DNA from: Caenorhabditis elegans
Taxonomy: Eukaryota > Nematoda > Chromadorea > Rhabditida > Rhabditidae
NCBI RefSeq assembly: GCF_000002985.6
Contig: NC_003283.11
Location: 12,462,001-12,526,000 of the forward strand
Length of the DNA: 64,000 nt
Reading direction: 5' to 3'
A model generated the notes under the pieces. The model made no database searches. It saw only the letters and a program-made list of their open reading frames with translations, and was not told the origin of the DNA. Positions 1-15,377 of this stretch are shown one piece after another. Every line of letters begins with the position of its first letter. Positions within the stretch are counted from its first letter, which is position 1. The position numbers and the translations under genes were made by a program.

Positions 1-797
1 TTTAAGAATAAATACTTTTCCATCAATCAAATAATTTAAGTCAATTTAGGTGGATTGTCAAATTTATTAAATATTTCAGACTTTTTGAAAAAAGCAACGT
101 CGCATATTCCAGCCCCTACAGTGTGAAAATTTGAATTTGAAGCCTAATTAGAGCATTAAAACAATTTAAAGAAAAAAACTGAGTGATCGCTACTTTTTAA
201 CAGTAAATAAAAAAATTTAAAAGTGTTTGAAAAGTTTTCTAAAATAATATATTTTTCAAAAATTAGCAAAAAAACTTACTATTCAAAGCACGCAGCAGTA
301 TTACTACAATGATAACAGTTTGCATATAGTAACCCGGAAGTTTCAATTTTTCCAAATGTTTTTATTTTGCATATTAAAAAAATCATGAGACTCTACATTG
401 TTCTATAGAACTTTTCACATCTCATTGAAATGCCTATCGATAGTTGAACATGGTGATAATCGAGATTAATTTTTTAACACTGAATAGTATTAAATTTGAA
501 TGGAGATGTATGAATATGAAGTAATGAGTTGCTTGTTCACAAGACCCAAAACCGTTCCAGTCAAATAAACTTTAAAAAAACTATTGCTCGAGATCATTTC
601 ACTCATTAGTTTACAGGAAATTTTGAAAGTACAAAAACTTTTTTATTACAACTTTTCAAAAAAAAAAAACCTCTTTGTATTTTTAGAATAAATAATTTGT
701 TTGGGTACTAATCTTTAAACGTTTTTTGTTTGAAATATATAGAATTAAAAACATAATATATTTTGCTGTTTTTTTTGAAGATGAAGTGAATCTAACC
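1..797. other. AT-rich intergenic stretch, no gene seen
   Basis: No open frame with coding character and no recognisable repeat. Composition is typical C. elegans intergenic or intronic DNA. If the candidate exon at 798-1010 is real, this is its 3' flank or next intron. Confidence 0.5.
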
Positions 798-1010
798 TCA
801 ATCTTGGTAGAGCCATTGTGAAGCTTTAGTCTTCAAGACTTTTGTGAATACTCTTCCAAGTTTATACTTCTTAGGATCGTCGTCGTTGGCTCTCACTTTG
901 ACACAAGGGAATGTCCCGTTATCTTCTACTCCTTCATTCCTCGCAGAATCCGTGTTACCGTGGGTGCGGTTCGGGTGCAAAAGAAACGAGGTGTTGAGCC
1001 ACAAAAGTCT
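798..1010 (-). CDS. Possible last exon of a minus-strand gene
   Basis: On the minus strand a very good splice acceptor (CTTTGCAG, ending at 1011) is followed by about 70 open codons ending in TGA at 798. The stretch is clearly more GC-balanced than its flanks. It would encode a piece rich in charged residues, including DDDPKKYKLGRVF. No start codon lies in it, so upstream exons would have to sit to the right, beyond the AG tract, and I could not find them. It could also be an internal exon, using the donor-like GTGAGA inside it, or part of a non-coding transcript. No family recognised. Confidence 0.25.
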   Translation of the reverse strand, partial: RLLWLNTSFLLHPNRTHGNTDSARNEGVEDNGTFPCVKVRANDDDPKKYKLGRVFTKVLKTKASQWLYQD

Positions 1011-1228
1011 GCAAAGATGAGTTGAGCATATATGAATTGTATGTCGTACAAAAGAGCAAAAAGAGCATGAAAATATTAAGATGAGAAGGCAGTATAAGAA
1101 AAAGAATAAGGAAAAGAAAACGACAAGGAAAAGGAGACGCGCACATCACGTATAGGGCCCAGAGTGAGCGTGATGGTGAGTGAGCGTGTGAGTGAGAGTC
1201 GAGAGAGTGCGAGTGTGCCAATGAAAAA

Positions 1229-3300
<2,072 letters not shown>

Positions 3301-3560
3301 AACATAAAAGACGTAGACACAACGACAGGGGAATTGATTAAAGCGCCAAAAACAGCCTGCGGCGACTAGCGTTGAAGGCGGGTGGAGCTTCGATGGGAGG
3401 GGAGCTCTGCAAAAGAACTAGAACGAGCGAGAGGAGCCGGGCAGCAGCCGAGGGAGACCACGCAAGGACCCATTGATTTTCGGGGACACTCCGAGCTCCC
3501 CCAGCCAACATCAGAGCCCAGAGGAGAGCACACTATTCTCTCTGGACTCTCTTTTCATAT
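3301..3560 (+). promoter_or_regulatory. GC-rich promoter-like patch
   Basis: A marked rise in GC and CpG content (GCCTGCGGCGACTAGCGTTG, then GGAGCCGGGCAGCAGCC) inside AT-rich DNA, followed by a pyrimidine-rich TCTCTCTC stretch and an acceptor-like CATCTTCAG near 3584. This is the usual look of a C. elegans core promoter or first exon. It may be a distal promoter or first non-coding exon of the gene starting at 6872. A short frame from 3597 with a hydrophobic start was noted but not supported further. Confidence 0.3.
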
Positions 3561-4784
3561 CTTTTTCTGTTTCTCTCATCTTCAGAAATTGAGAGATGTT
3601 ATTCCGTCCTTTCCTCTTCCTCTTCGCCTTTTTCCCGCCGGAATCCCTTCACAATGGTATAATTTCTTTCACTATCTGCGTCTATGTACTCTAAACACTA
3701 TTCCCAGTGGTACACTAGTTGTCTGTCTAGGGGCCGCCAACTCTTCAGTTCATGTCAAAACACTGGCCTTTCGCTCTTTCACTCTCTGGTTCTCTCTATC
3801 TCTCTTCATCCAATTCACAGACACGGCGACCCCTCTCTTTTCAGGTACATGACCATCTTTTCCTCGCACCCCATGTTTCTTATTCACCAACGACAAATTG
3901 GCGCCTTTTTGTTTTACAACCTACACTTTTAAGTTTATATCTCTCAGTAGAATTCAAAGTTTTTCAGTTTCTAGAAAATCAGTTCAAATCACAATTATTT
4001 CAGCTTCCTTGTGCTTATCTATTTTGTTCTTTTTGCTCTTTCTTCTATCAATCTTTCACTATTGACAATTACGTAATGATCTTTTGGTCAGTTTTTGTTG
4101 ATTTGAATTTTTTGGCCTAACTTTTCTACAAAACATTTTCAAAATCAATTCTTGAAAATTCTGGGATTACTTTAGTTTTGCCAAACTCTTTCTTTAGTAC
4201 TGTTTAGAGCTCATTTACTCTCTTTAGAGCCACGACGTGTCGATTCAGATTTTTTGAAATTTACAATTTCAGTCTGTAGAAATAATTGAGATATGATTTT
4301 TTTTTCAAAGATCTTCTCAAATCTCATAGCTGCCTTGAAAGTTAGTTCAACAAATTTAGGATTACTATAACGTAACGATAAAATACTAAAATGCTGACTC
4401 AAAAAATCAAACAAACTGTGCTGCAACGGCTATAATTCTTGATGTCTTTTCTACTTTTTTTCGAGTTTCCTTTTTCGAAACACATGTGATACGGAAATTT
4501 ATTCCTAGAAATCTTTTCTTTTGCATTTTTGAGATAAGTTGTGGGATAATTTTTCAAGGTCCTAGGCACTCTTATGAGTCATCTTATAGTTCATTATTTG
4601 AATTGCATGACGTTGCCTTCATTTTGCTACAACATCCGATCCTTTTCCTTTAATTTCAAGCTTATGTTAGATGTTTTCCCGTTGGAATCGGAAAATCAAA
4701 TATCGACTGTTTTCCTTCTGAAAAAGCCGACAATATATATTCTTTTTCCAAACATTTTCTGAAAGAAACGCTCCATGTATCGAT

Positions 4785-5045
4785 GACCGAAAGGCAAACA
4801 AACGATGGTTCCACTGGGTCTCCTCTCTCAACTTTTTTCCCGCCGCCGCCGTCCGCCATTTCTGTTCGATAGATCAGCCATAAGTTGTTAACCGATTGAA
4901 GAACAAACGTGGCGGGGTCCCCAAACAGAGAACAATTGAAATGAACAAACAACACACACAAACGTTGTTACAAAGCTGATTGGACCTACGGATCCTCCCG
5001 GGGGCAGATGTTCTTTGTCGTCTTCTCGCCCCACATGTGTGTTTA
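4785..5045. promoter_or_regulatory. Second GC-rich promoter-like patch
   Basis: Contains CCCGCCGCCGCCGTCCGCC and CGGATCCTCCCGGGGGCAG in AT-rich surroundings, with T-rich stretches on both sides. It looks like another initiation region for the downstream plus-strand gene. No coding frame is convincing here. Confidence 0.25.
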
Positions 5046-6871
5046 TTTCTTTTCGTTTTTTTTCTTTTTTGAAAATTTCGTTTGGGTTCATCAATCGTCC
5101 GCCATCATTTTTTATGAGATTCTTTGAAATTTCTTTTGAATTTTGACTTTTGTGATGTGACATTCAAGTCTCGGCATCGTATTCAAAGTTTGATGTTTTA
5201 GACGATTTTCGAGTTATCACCGAATTGTTTTTCTCTTTTAACTTATGGCGTAATAGAGTGTCGACAACATGTCAGTTCTTACTTATCGCGGTTTTACAGT
5301 TACAGAAAAATAGTCTTAGCTTGATGATAATTTGGTATACAATTATTTTACTTTTCAAAGTAGCTTTTACATCATTTTGTTTTTGTTCAACTTTCCATAT
5401 TTCAACAACCGTTCTATAACCTCTTTTTGACGTCAGGTAGTCTGCATTTTGAGTGTAGTTAACGTGGTGACAATATTGTATGGCCTTAGAGCCCAAATTG
5501 ACTGATGAAATGATTTTAATAAATCAAGGCACTTTCCGAAAGAACATAATTATTACAATCCGGTTATATTTTTATTTGCCTAAGTTCGTAATTGTTGCAA
5601 TAATTTCCCGCTACAATTGAATTTTTTATGTAGTATTGAAACATTCGGCGGCTTATGAATTTTACAAAAAATTGTTTTTAGTTACATTTTGACAGCTCCC
5701 TAGAATTTAGGTTTCCCACTTTAATTAGATTCATGCTCTAAAAACACTCAAAATATAGTCAAGGCGGTTTTTCGATAATAGTCATTAAAATTTCTGACTT
5801 GAACTAAAATCTCTCCAACTCTCTTTTCATCTCAAACACCTGTAGTCTTCCATTTCTAGTCTCTCTCTCACTTATAGCTCCTCCTTATCATAGACTTGTC
5901 AATTTTCTTCACCACACTCGCCCATTTTTGTGCTCCTTCTCTGCTTCAGTTCGCCGTTGTTTTCATTGTCCATATGTCTGGGTATCTCTACGTTCACAAC
6001 TCTTTTCATTTAATGTTTGATCGATTATTTATGTATGCAGTGATATGCGAGACGCACTATCACCGAAAAAGTGGAGGTGACTGTGTTTCTCTCCGTGAAA
6101 AAATACCGGAAAACAAGGCCTCTAACTTTTTCTTTTTCTTGAAAAAAGACTGAAAAATTTACGTAAATATTGAATAATAAGCCTTTTTCATCTTCATGAG
6201 TATTTTTGGACAAAATTCATAAAAATCTTTGTGCGGCTTCCGCCCCCACAGCTTGACGCAAATTGAGGAGCAAAATTTGAAGTATTTCTAAATACTTGTC
6301 TCCTCACACGGTTTTTTTTGAGATGTTGTATGAGGACGAACACCATTTTGCGTCAGTGCAGAGATTCTTCAAAAGTCACGTGGTTTAAAACTAGTTTTTG
6401 GTGTTAGGATTAAAGTTCAAATGGACAATGGTATTTTAAAATTTGGCTGGGTTTTAATTTGAATAAAAAACAGTATTTCTCCTAATGAAATATTCCTAGG
6501 AATAATTTTATAATTGTTCTGCTTTCTGATTTTTTTTATTCGAAAAGACTACTGATAAATATGTATGAATCATGTTGTTCGGAAATCATAATTGATTATG
6601 TCATTGGTTTACAAATTTTACGCGTTTCTTTTTTATAGTTTTTTTTTGAAAAGTATGTTACTGTTCCAAGGTTTTTTTGCAGATATGGCAGTTCACTTCT
6701 GGCACTGAAATGCTTGGAGAAGCAGTGCTAAACAACAACGGTCCCTGATACAAAGAACTTTATCTGTCTCTCATTCACTCACATTTCTCTCAGCTCTTTG
6801 TTTCGATTCATTCCGTAAACACATACACACAGCAGTCTTCATACTCACTCTCTCACAAACTGGAAGTGAAT
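5046..6871. other. Upstream region of the PPP1R37-like gene
   Basis: Non-coding. It holds a nested hairpin (listed separately) and, at 6760-6870, a pyrimidine-rich leader (TCTCTCATTCACTCACATTTCTCTC type) right before the start codon at 6872, which probably is the 5' UTR or proximal promoter. Confidence 0.4.
6254..6355. repeat. Nested inverted repeat (hairpin)
   Basis: Three symmetric arm pairs share one centre or nearly so: TGACGCAAA at 6254-6262 with TTTGCGTCA at 6347-6355; GAGGAG at 6265-6270 with CTCCTC at 6300-6305; AAGTATTT at 6280-6287 with AAATACTT at 6290-6297. This would fold into a stem with a short loop. It may be a small foldback repeat; a structured RNA is less likely. Confidence 0.6.
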
Positions 6872-9800
6872 ATGTCGATGAAGTTTTTGACGGGTCTACA
6901 GGTGAGTATTGCGTTCACCGAAAGAAAAATGGCAATCGAGCAGAATCAAGTGGTTTTTGGTTTTCAGTTATCTTATGAAAGTCTCTCGAGTTTTCTAAGC
7001 AACATTCACTTTTTCTCCTCAAAGTTAACATGGTAGATTTCATACCGGGCCAATTATGTTTCATTAAAATTGTTACCTTACAATTATGCACTGCCTCAAT
7101 CTCAATCTTCTATAACAATTTTTTTTAGGATCTTCTAGGTCTGTACGAAACGGGTACCGCCGCTTCATCACCGGCCTCCCCGATTCCACCAACATCTCCT
7201 GCAATGTTTGCGGTGCCTCCTCAGCAACAATCGCATTCGGCAGCCACGTCGGTTCGTAAGAAAACGTGTCAAGACGCAAACAGTTCTGGTGAAGATCCAA
7301 ATGGCCGCATTCGGCAGTGTTCACATGCTCGAACAGTTTCATTTCCAGCGGATATGGATCTTATAACGGGTTATCATGAAGCACCATCTTCCCTTTTTCA
7401 TAGCTATCATGACTCACAACGAGTCATTGATTCATCAGAAATTCTTACTGCATATCGAGAAGCTTGTCAGAGAAGACAATGTGCTCCAAGTGCTGCAGTA
7501 GAAAAACAAATTGGATATTTTCATAAAAGTCCTGACACAAGGCAAGAGCTACTCAGTCTGAAAGGAGAACGGGTATCTCATGCTCAGATGGAAGCATTGG
7601 AGGAAATTTTCAAACGAGTTCAGTTCAACACGATTGACTTTGAGTACACTTTTCTAGATGACGATGTAAGTTTTTTATTTAAATTGTCTCCTAAACGGAT
7701 TATTTCTTCTAATTTCATGGTGTTTCATTACGGTTATATTGATTTTCAGTGTGCCATATCACTTGGAGAAATGATTGAATTCTATGACTCGTGTGTTCGA
7801 CTGAATCTGTCCTTCAACAAACAAATTGACATGCGTGGTTGGACCACAATCTTCCGATCAATCCGCCATGCAGTCTCCCTTCAAATGTTAAATCTTAGAT
7901 ATACTAATCTTAATGATCGCTCGATTCCTGCCTTGTGTAAAATGGCTCGTGCTCAACCATCTGCTTCGTTAACTTGCCTTCATTTGGAAAACACTCAAAT
8001 GTCTGGAAAGAATCTACTTGTTCTGATATGTGCCTTGAAAAATAACACGGGACTTCGAGAATTATATCTCGGAGATAATGGTCTTCAGCCAACCGATGGT
8101 TCACATATTTATCAATTGATAACATCAAATAGCAGTTTGCAACTTCTTGACTTGAGGAATAATAGCATTGGGGTATGTTTGAAATTAAACATTTTAAATT
8201 ATGTTCTATTTTAGGATTCCGGAGTTCGGCACATTTGTGATGGACTTCGACACCGTGAAGCAGTAGAAAAGAGTTCACTTTCTGCAATGGTTCTATGGAA
8301 TAATAATGTAACGGGAGCATCTATGGACAGTCTTGCCGAAGCTTTGGTTTGTATTAATTTCTATATAAACTAAAATCTGCATGTTCAGATCGAAAACACT
8401 AAAATTGAAACTCTAAACATCGGAAACAACAATCTCGGAGTTGAAGGAATTGCAAGATTGAAGCCAGCACTTGCCTCTAATTCTCATCTCCACCGACTCG
8501 GTCTTCAGAATACGGGAATCAATTGTGAAGGAGCGATCATATTGGCTGAGTGTATTGCAGATAACATTGCATTGTTACGAGTTGATATTCGAGATAATCC
8601 AATAGGTATCATTGTTAAAACTTTGTCAAATATATGGGGAAACTTTCTCGGGATAAAGGATTAGGCACCTTATAAGAGACGTCACTTTTTGTTGTTTTGT
8701 TCTGGCGGCCCCATTTAAAATAAACTAGAGCCCCCTGAAGAATCTTCTACAATGTTTTTTCACCAACAATATCTCATAAATGTAATGGGTCGAAGGAACA
8801 ATGACCCTTTATCAGATAGTTTTGAAAATTTCCTAATTTTTTTCACATTTTAAAAACACAGCGTTTCAGCTCTTGCCGGTCTTTTGGCTCTTCATTCCGC
8901 AATGAAAATGAATACCTCAATCACACTTCTCAACATTGATGCATCGTGTGTGAAGCTAAGCAGTGAAAAGGTTGGTTGTTCGTCTAGTTTCACTTTCACT
9001 AGATTCCTGAGTTTTTCAATGTCTTGGCACGTTTTCTGCTTTTCATTTTGATTATCTAGAAATATATTTTGGTTCATGCACGCTTCAAATCCTTTTAAAA
9101 AAACTGACAATATGCTTGTGACGTGGTAATATTTGGTGTTTGCATATCTATAGGTTCGAGAATATCAGGATGAGTTCGAGCGATACTTCCGTGAGATTCA
9201 AACATATTGTGATCGAAACAAGGATGATGTGCTCAAGAGGTTGACCGTGACATTTGATGATGAGGAAGGTGATTCTGGTGTTGAGAAGAAAGATGGCAAT
9301 GAATGTGAAGGTGAAGATAACAAAGATCGACAAGGTATGGTTATTTCTTATTCTATTTTTGCCAATAAAAATTTGAAAAATATATTTCGTCAAATATTCG
9401 TCGAATCACCGGATCTATTATATATTTAAATCAAAAGTACATATATTTCCAATCATGATAAATAATTTCTCAGTAGTGATTTAATTTTATTTTCAGATAC
9501 TCCAGCAGAAACAGAAAATGGTGTTTCTTCAAATGAATCGAAGTTAGAAAATGAGGAAGTTGGAGTGTCAAAGCCTGAAAGTAATAACAACGAAAAAAGT
9601 CCACTAATGGCATCTTCATCCACATCAAAACTATCTCGAAAAGAGAGACATCAGCGATTCGTGAGAAGCTCTTCTCTGACATGTACCGAGACAGTTCATG
9701 ATATTCATGACCGGCTCCGCGAAATGTCGGGATCCACGCATTCTTTGGATGCAGCAATTGCAGCGGCCGCCTCTAATTCTACAATGCAAAATCTGTTGAC

Positions 9801-10710
9801 TGTTTCATATGGTTCCAATCCTGGACCCCTGGATTCATCTAGTAATTCGGAATCAATGAAAACAATAAAGAAGTCATTCACTGTTACTGCAGCATCTTCA
9901 TCTTCACTTCCACTGGCAGAATGGGGATCCTTGCCTGCTTTACCACAAGCAAGTCCATCCTCAACTCCAGTTGTGAGGAAGCTTCGACGTTTCTCCGTTT
10001 CACCCTCTTCAAGCGTTTTTGATGTAGCCACAACATCTTCGGCAGCCTCGTCGACAGCTTCATCGCCGATCCCAGAAAATTCTATTGCACTTCCCGTTCG
10101 TCCTTCGACCTTGGCCATAGGAATACCAATTATTGGAAGTGTTCCAGCAGGTCCATCTTCTGCTCCACTTATATTAGTTGAAGATCATAAAGATGGGCCC
10201 ATCACAAGCAATCAAATATCGGACACTGAAAGGCGAATATCAGAAGAAATTGAACGTCAGAAGAAGGACGAACAAGAAATCGAAAAATCGTGTCGATCAG
10301 TAATAAGAGACTTGCTAAACTATGTGGAGTACGAGGAAAAGTCGCAGGTTGAACGGAAAGCCTCACTGCTTCTTCGAAATACATTCAGCCGTCCGAATCC
10401 TGAAGAGCTGCTAAGAAATTTGCGTTTATCTGAAGCTACTGGATCAACGACTCCAAGAACTCCATTGACACCTTCCAGGTATGTTCAGGTTTTTAATATT
10501 AATTCATTTCTAAAGTTATATTTTATCAAAGCGTGTATTTTAAGAGTTCTTGAAATTGCCGAGGAGCTTGAAGGCGAGTCAGATGAACAAATTTGTCAGT
10601 CAGTTATTCGTTGCCTTGTTCGAGATGTTCTTCAGGCCGAGAAGAACGAACTTCGATCTACACTTGATCGTCGTCGTCGTCATAACAGCGTCCGAAATTC
10701 CCCGGTTTGA
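6872..10710 (+). CDS. PPP1R37-like leucine-rich-repeat PP1 regulatory subunit
   Basis: Nine coding exons: 6872-6901, 7129-7665, 7750-8172, 8215-8346, 8389-8605, 8870-8970, 9154-9334, 9497-10478, 10545-10710; 922 aa. The match to vertebrate PPP1R37 is clear: an R-T-V-S-F-P motif (residues 78-83), the RVxF-type site that docks protein phosphatase 1, then a conserved block (ALEEIFKRVQF), then leucine-rich repeats of the ribonuclease-inhibitor kind (LNLSFNK, LYLGDNGL, LDLRNNSIG, LGLQNTGI) to about residue 480. The known family role is binding and inhibiting PP1. The C-terminal half is acidic, then Ser-rich and low complexity, longer than the conserved core, ending in a basic RRRRHNSVRNSPV tail. 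The first exon has only ten codons; the start was chosen because it is the only ATG joined in frame to the long second exon. Introns 7666-7749 (84 nt) and 10479-10544 (66 nt) are stop-free multiples of three. A polyadenylation signal AATAAA lies at 11514. Confidence 0.9.
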
Positions 10711-13700
10711 TTCTCTTTTTGATCTCTCAGATCCCTCCATCATTTTCTGTACTATGTAAAATTTATTTTTTATTTTCTCGTTATTCTTCATAATCTGCTC
10801 TCAACCAAATTGTTGCTTTAACTTTATGACCCCCGTTTCCGGAAAATGCAATACGTGATTTGATTCATTCGGTTATACTTCTCCCGACGCCCATCTCAAT
10901 TATGCCTTGAACTTTTGGAACTGGATTATATTCTTTACATTGGATGATGATTTATTTTGCGTTTCAAAATGAGTTGAAATGGCTTTGTTGATTTAAAAAA
11001 ACGAAACGCAATTCATTACTCTTCTTATTGTTATTATTTTTATTGTACTTTCGCATTTTTTTATTCTCGCTTATCCGAAACCGTTCCGACCCAATTACTG
11101 AACATTTTTTGTTGTTTTTGTACATCTTCATCTCTTCATCCGCTTATCATTACAATTTAGATTTCTCTATTTAGGAGCGGCTGTTCATATTTGTCCCCAT
11201 TTTCCTTTAGTTTTTTCATTTCACATTTTACTGCCAATTTGAATTAGAGTAGGTTATTGTAAAGATGTATTTCTCCCCGTGAAGTGCTCAGTTATCTTTT
11301 TTTCACTTTCACTTTAAGTTTTTCCATTTAACAGAAACATGAACAAGTAAGCATCCATTGTAAATACCCCGTTTTACCTGAAATTACCTCCAGTTTCCAC
11401 TTTCGTGGACAAATTCTTTGCAAACAATCATTTTGATTATCTTAATTCACTTTGCACCCAGTTTTACTCAAATTTCCCCTCATTTTAATTACCTTTCCCA
11501 GTTTGAAACCAAAAATAAAATGTACGTGCTACGAGTTTATTTGTGTTTTCTTACAAGCAGCAGAGGTAGGAAATATTGCGGAAGAGAAAGAAATTTCAAG
11601 AGCTCATCCCTACTCAGAACCTCCATGTGAGCCCATTGCGAATACGACATATTTACTTACTTTCAAATACTTTTAGCTACTTTAGTCATTTGAACAATTT
11701 TTTCGTGAATCTTTTTATCTCGATTTAAATTTTCACAGTACAAGTTTTGGTGCTCATAAATACGATTTTTTCAAAAATTATGAAACCGTATTTCCACCAT
11801 AAAAATTATTCATCGAACACGAAGCTTGAAAATCAAAAAATCTGAGATTGTTTTTCAAAAGTTATCAGATTTTTCAGACTACAACTTATCCACAAAAATA
11901 TTAAAGAATATGTCATTTCTACTTAGAAGTTGGAAATACCGTAATTATCGATTTTTTCATGTAACACTTACCTCACGGACCAATACCATCTGCTACTACT
12001 GTCCGATTTTACAGACTCGTCTCTGTTTATTACTGCCTCTTTCAATTCATGTCTCCCGCATGTTAGACAAACAAAGAATGGTCCATTCCATATTCCAAGG
12101 ACCTTTTTCTTTGTTGACTGTCCAGTGACGAGATGGTGTCTAGAGGGTACCTAATTACCATGACTTACCATTGTTCATATACGTTTTGAGGTATTCCTAT
12201 TCATTTTAGAACATGAACTTATCTTTGGGTTTTGTTGAATTGTATCAAAAATTGTGTCTTTTTTGTGTAACTTTTTGAAAGATTTGTAACTATTTTTAAG
12301 TGAAGCGTTTTCGGTGAGTTTAATTCCGGTTGTTTGATATAGAGCTTTCAGAAGAACCTTTTAAAATTTAATGCCAATTGTCAAATAATTAACAACAAAT
12401 ATAAATTTATTAAATTCCCTAGAAATTTTGCATTCCACATTCCATGACATACCGCATCACTCCTTTTTCGCACTGTCCAGAAAAAGTATCATTTCCCGAC
12501 TTAAATGAATATTTTTATCCTCATCTTCATCTGAATCGGTCTCTTCTTTGATTGCTGTCACTGTCTTTTCGTTAAACACACACTTACCTTTTGCGGTAGC
12601 GATGCGGGGACATATGTGTGTACGGAAAAGAAGCAAGCTTTCCACCCTCACTCTTTGCCTTGTTCCAAATATTTGTGATTGTTTCTCAGTCCGTTTTGAC
12701 CTTTCATTTTGTTGTAGGTGAGCGTGCGCACTCCCGCTTTTTCTCTTGGCGCAGCTCGCAGCTGTTCCGAAGTTTTCGAAGAGGCAAAAACGTATATTCA
12801 AATTTTGCACTTTTCCCTCTTGGCCTGTTTACGATCCGCTAGATTTGAATCGTGAAATCACGATGATACTACTGACTTTCTCATTTGAATCATTTCTTTT
12901 GAAAATCAAAAGATGAACAGGTTTTATAAAGTTTAGTTTGATTTTGAATGGAAACTGCTTTAAGATTTATTGTGAACTTATCTTGTAAAGTGTATTCTGG
13001 ATTTTCATTAAAATTCAAAGTTCAAGATTTTATTGCTTTAAAAACTCCACGATTGTTTTCATTCAGGTCGTTTAAAGATTTTGAACATTAATTGACTTAA
13101 AATGTACCTAAATTTGAAAAAAGGCAGATCCAAAAATATATAGAAAAATCAAATTCATACTTATCAAAAATTAAATTCAAGATTTGAAGAGCTGAACTTC
13201 TCAGATGAAAGCACAAAATAGTGACGACCTCAATATTTCATGAAGTACAAATGATCTTTCCAACACTCTAATTGATTCGATAAACATTCTTGCATGCTCC
13301 ATAATCTTCTTTGACAAAAAAAAAACTAGACTTATTGTTTCCTATCTTAATTCTATAACCAGCTTAAAGTATTCAATGTATTCGTATTCATAATTTGCGC
13401 ATTGTTGTTTTTTGAGTGTTCTTCATCACCAATTGAATATTTTTCGAGTGTTGTCTTGTTTTGTGTTTGCCCGATTATTCCCTCACTGTTCGATGCTTTT
13501 CCCACCATCATCGTTCCTTTCATCAAGAAAAGTGTCAGGTGATAAGTGATAAGAACTCTGACTGATGAGTGAGCCAATTGAAATGTGTCATGCTTTAATG
13601 TTATCTTTTTTGTATTAAGAAATTTGATTGCATAAACTTCTGGAAGGTTCTGAAATATGTATTCTTGTTCTCAATCATTTTTCCAATGTGTTTTCCAATA

Positions 13701-14865
13701 CTGTATTGTCTAGACTTCCCGCCAATGAGCTCTTCTTCTCACTTTTCAATGAAATGTATTGTATGACAAACGTTCGCATCTCGTCATTTTTTGAGAGCAA
13801 CCGTGCTCTTTCATCTTATTTTGGAATTTACCTATTTCCTGAAATAATGTTTGATTGGAAGAGACGCAGAGATTGGGGCAGAACCGGAAAAGTTTTCGCG
13901 CACTGGACACAAAATATCGGGTTGCCCAGCACTCGTCTCTCTCGTTTTCTGACCGTCGAGAATCATTTCCGATTCCCGTCTTCAGGTGTCCAAATTTTTG
14001 ATGTGTGCTCTTTTTTGTCGACTGTCATTATGTGTTTTGCTCTTTTCAGTGCATTTATCAAAAATGTTTACAGTTTATATTTGTTACGTTTTCATTTTAA
14101 AATTAGTGAGATAATTTTTGAAAAATGTTGAGTGTTCGAACTACGCCTCTTTCACAAATTCCAAACATTTTAAAATTTGAATTTGATTAGGAAAAGAGCA
14201 AACAAGAAAAATAGTCATCATGTTTCAAATTTAGAAATGTTTGAAGTTTTTTTTTGCCTATTACCGTATTATTTTTAGTTTTCAATGGTAACCAAACTCT
14301 GCAGAGATCTGATTTTTAAAATCTTTTCTTCGAATCTGAGAAAATGTTTGGAATTATTTTCATTAGATTTTAGAGGTACAAATTAAATTTTCACTAATTT
14401 TTCCAAATTATGCCAAATATCCAGTAAGTTTTCTTTTTTTTTCAAATCGAAAACTACTGTTGATTTTTTTTTCAATTTAAACTTTACTACTTTCGAGCCA
14501 TATGTCCAATTCAGTGTGTGAATAAATATTGCTTTTTACATTTTCCTTCATTTTTTCCAATTTCACTTCGTCGCACTCTCGTTCATATACTGTTTTGCCA
14601 TTTCTGTACTAACCCTCAACTATTACATTTATTCTCGTTCACTTCACTTTATCCATCTGGTTTTGTGGTTTATTCACCTCAAAATGTTTATGAAAGGAGT
14701 GTCTCTAGAAAAGTTGCAATATGACGAATAGGATGAATAATGACGTGCAAGTGATTTATATGGTGCGCATCGAACGAAGAATTTATTTGATTTTCCGTGA
14801 CGTGTTCACATTTAAAAAATACTTGTTGGATCATTTTTCACAAAATAAGTTCCATTTCCAACTAG

Positions 14866-14936
14866 AGATGGCACAGTGGTAAGTTATTCTTACAAGAAGG
14901 TAATTCTTAATCGAATACATTCCCGTTCGACATCTT
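14866..14936 (+). repeat. tRNA-like fragment (A-box and B-box words)
   Basis: TGGCACAGTGG at 14869-14879 resembles a tRNA A-box and GTTCGAC at 14925-14931 a B-box, at tRNA-like spacing. AGATG at 14866-14870 can pair with CATCT at 14931-14935 as part of an acceptor stem. The T-arm does not pair, so it is not a functional tRNA; it is more likely a decayed tRNA-derived sequence. A similar fragment lies near 29640. Confidence 0.35.
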
Positions 14937-15377
14937 CATGTTTCAAGAATTGAAGGCTCAAAATCAAAAATTTTACATTTTAAAATCAGATTTTACTTTT
15001 TTTAATGTGTAGTTTATGTAGCTCCTCATTGTATATGATACTAATTTCTCAATTTTTCTAGCATTCTGTGACCGGACTGTTAAATATATGGAACTCATAG
15101 AAGCAAATGGAACCTTGCACTTTGATTAATTTAAGATAAACATAAAAAGGTCATTGAAGCATTAACCTCAAAGAATCCCCATTCTCTCAAGTTGATGATC
15201 ATGTTGGCACAGGCATGCCAAAGAGTCATGTCTTGTTACATTACACAAATCCATTCTTTTTCGCTTTTTCCCTCAACATTTCTCACCGTCATTTCTACCT
15301 CTAACTGACGAGACGAGACACAACAATCTTCATTCATTTTCTGCTGCTCCGAAAGAGCTCAGAGCATCCATCTCTCG

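Noticed and set aside
12457-14131. Several frames of 74-167 codons upstream of atn-1
   Set aside because: Residue use is that of AT-rich DNA (Phe, Leu, Ser, Ile runs); no motif, acceptor or donor pattern supporting exons.
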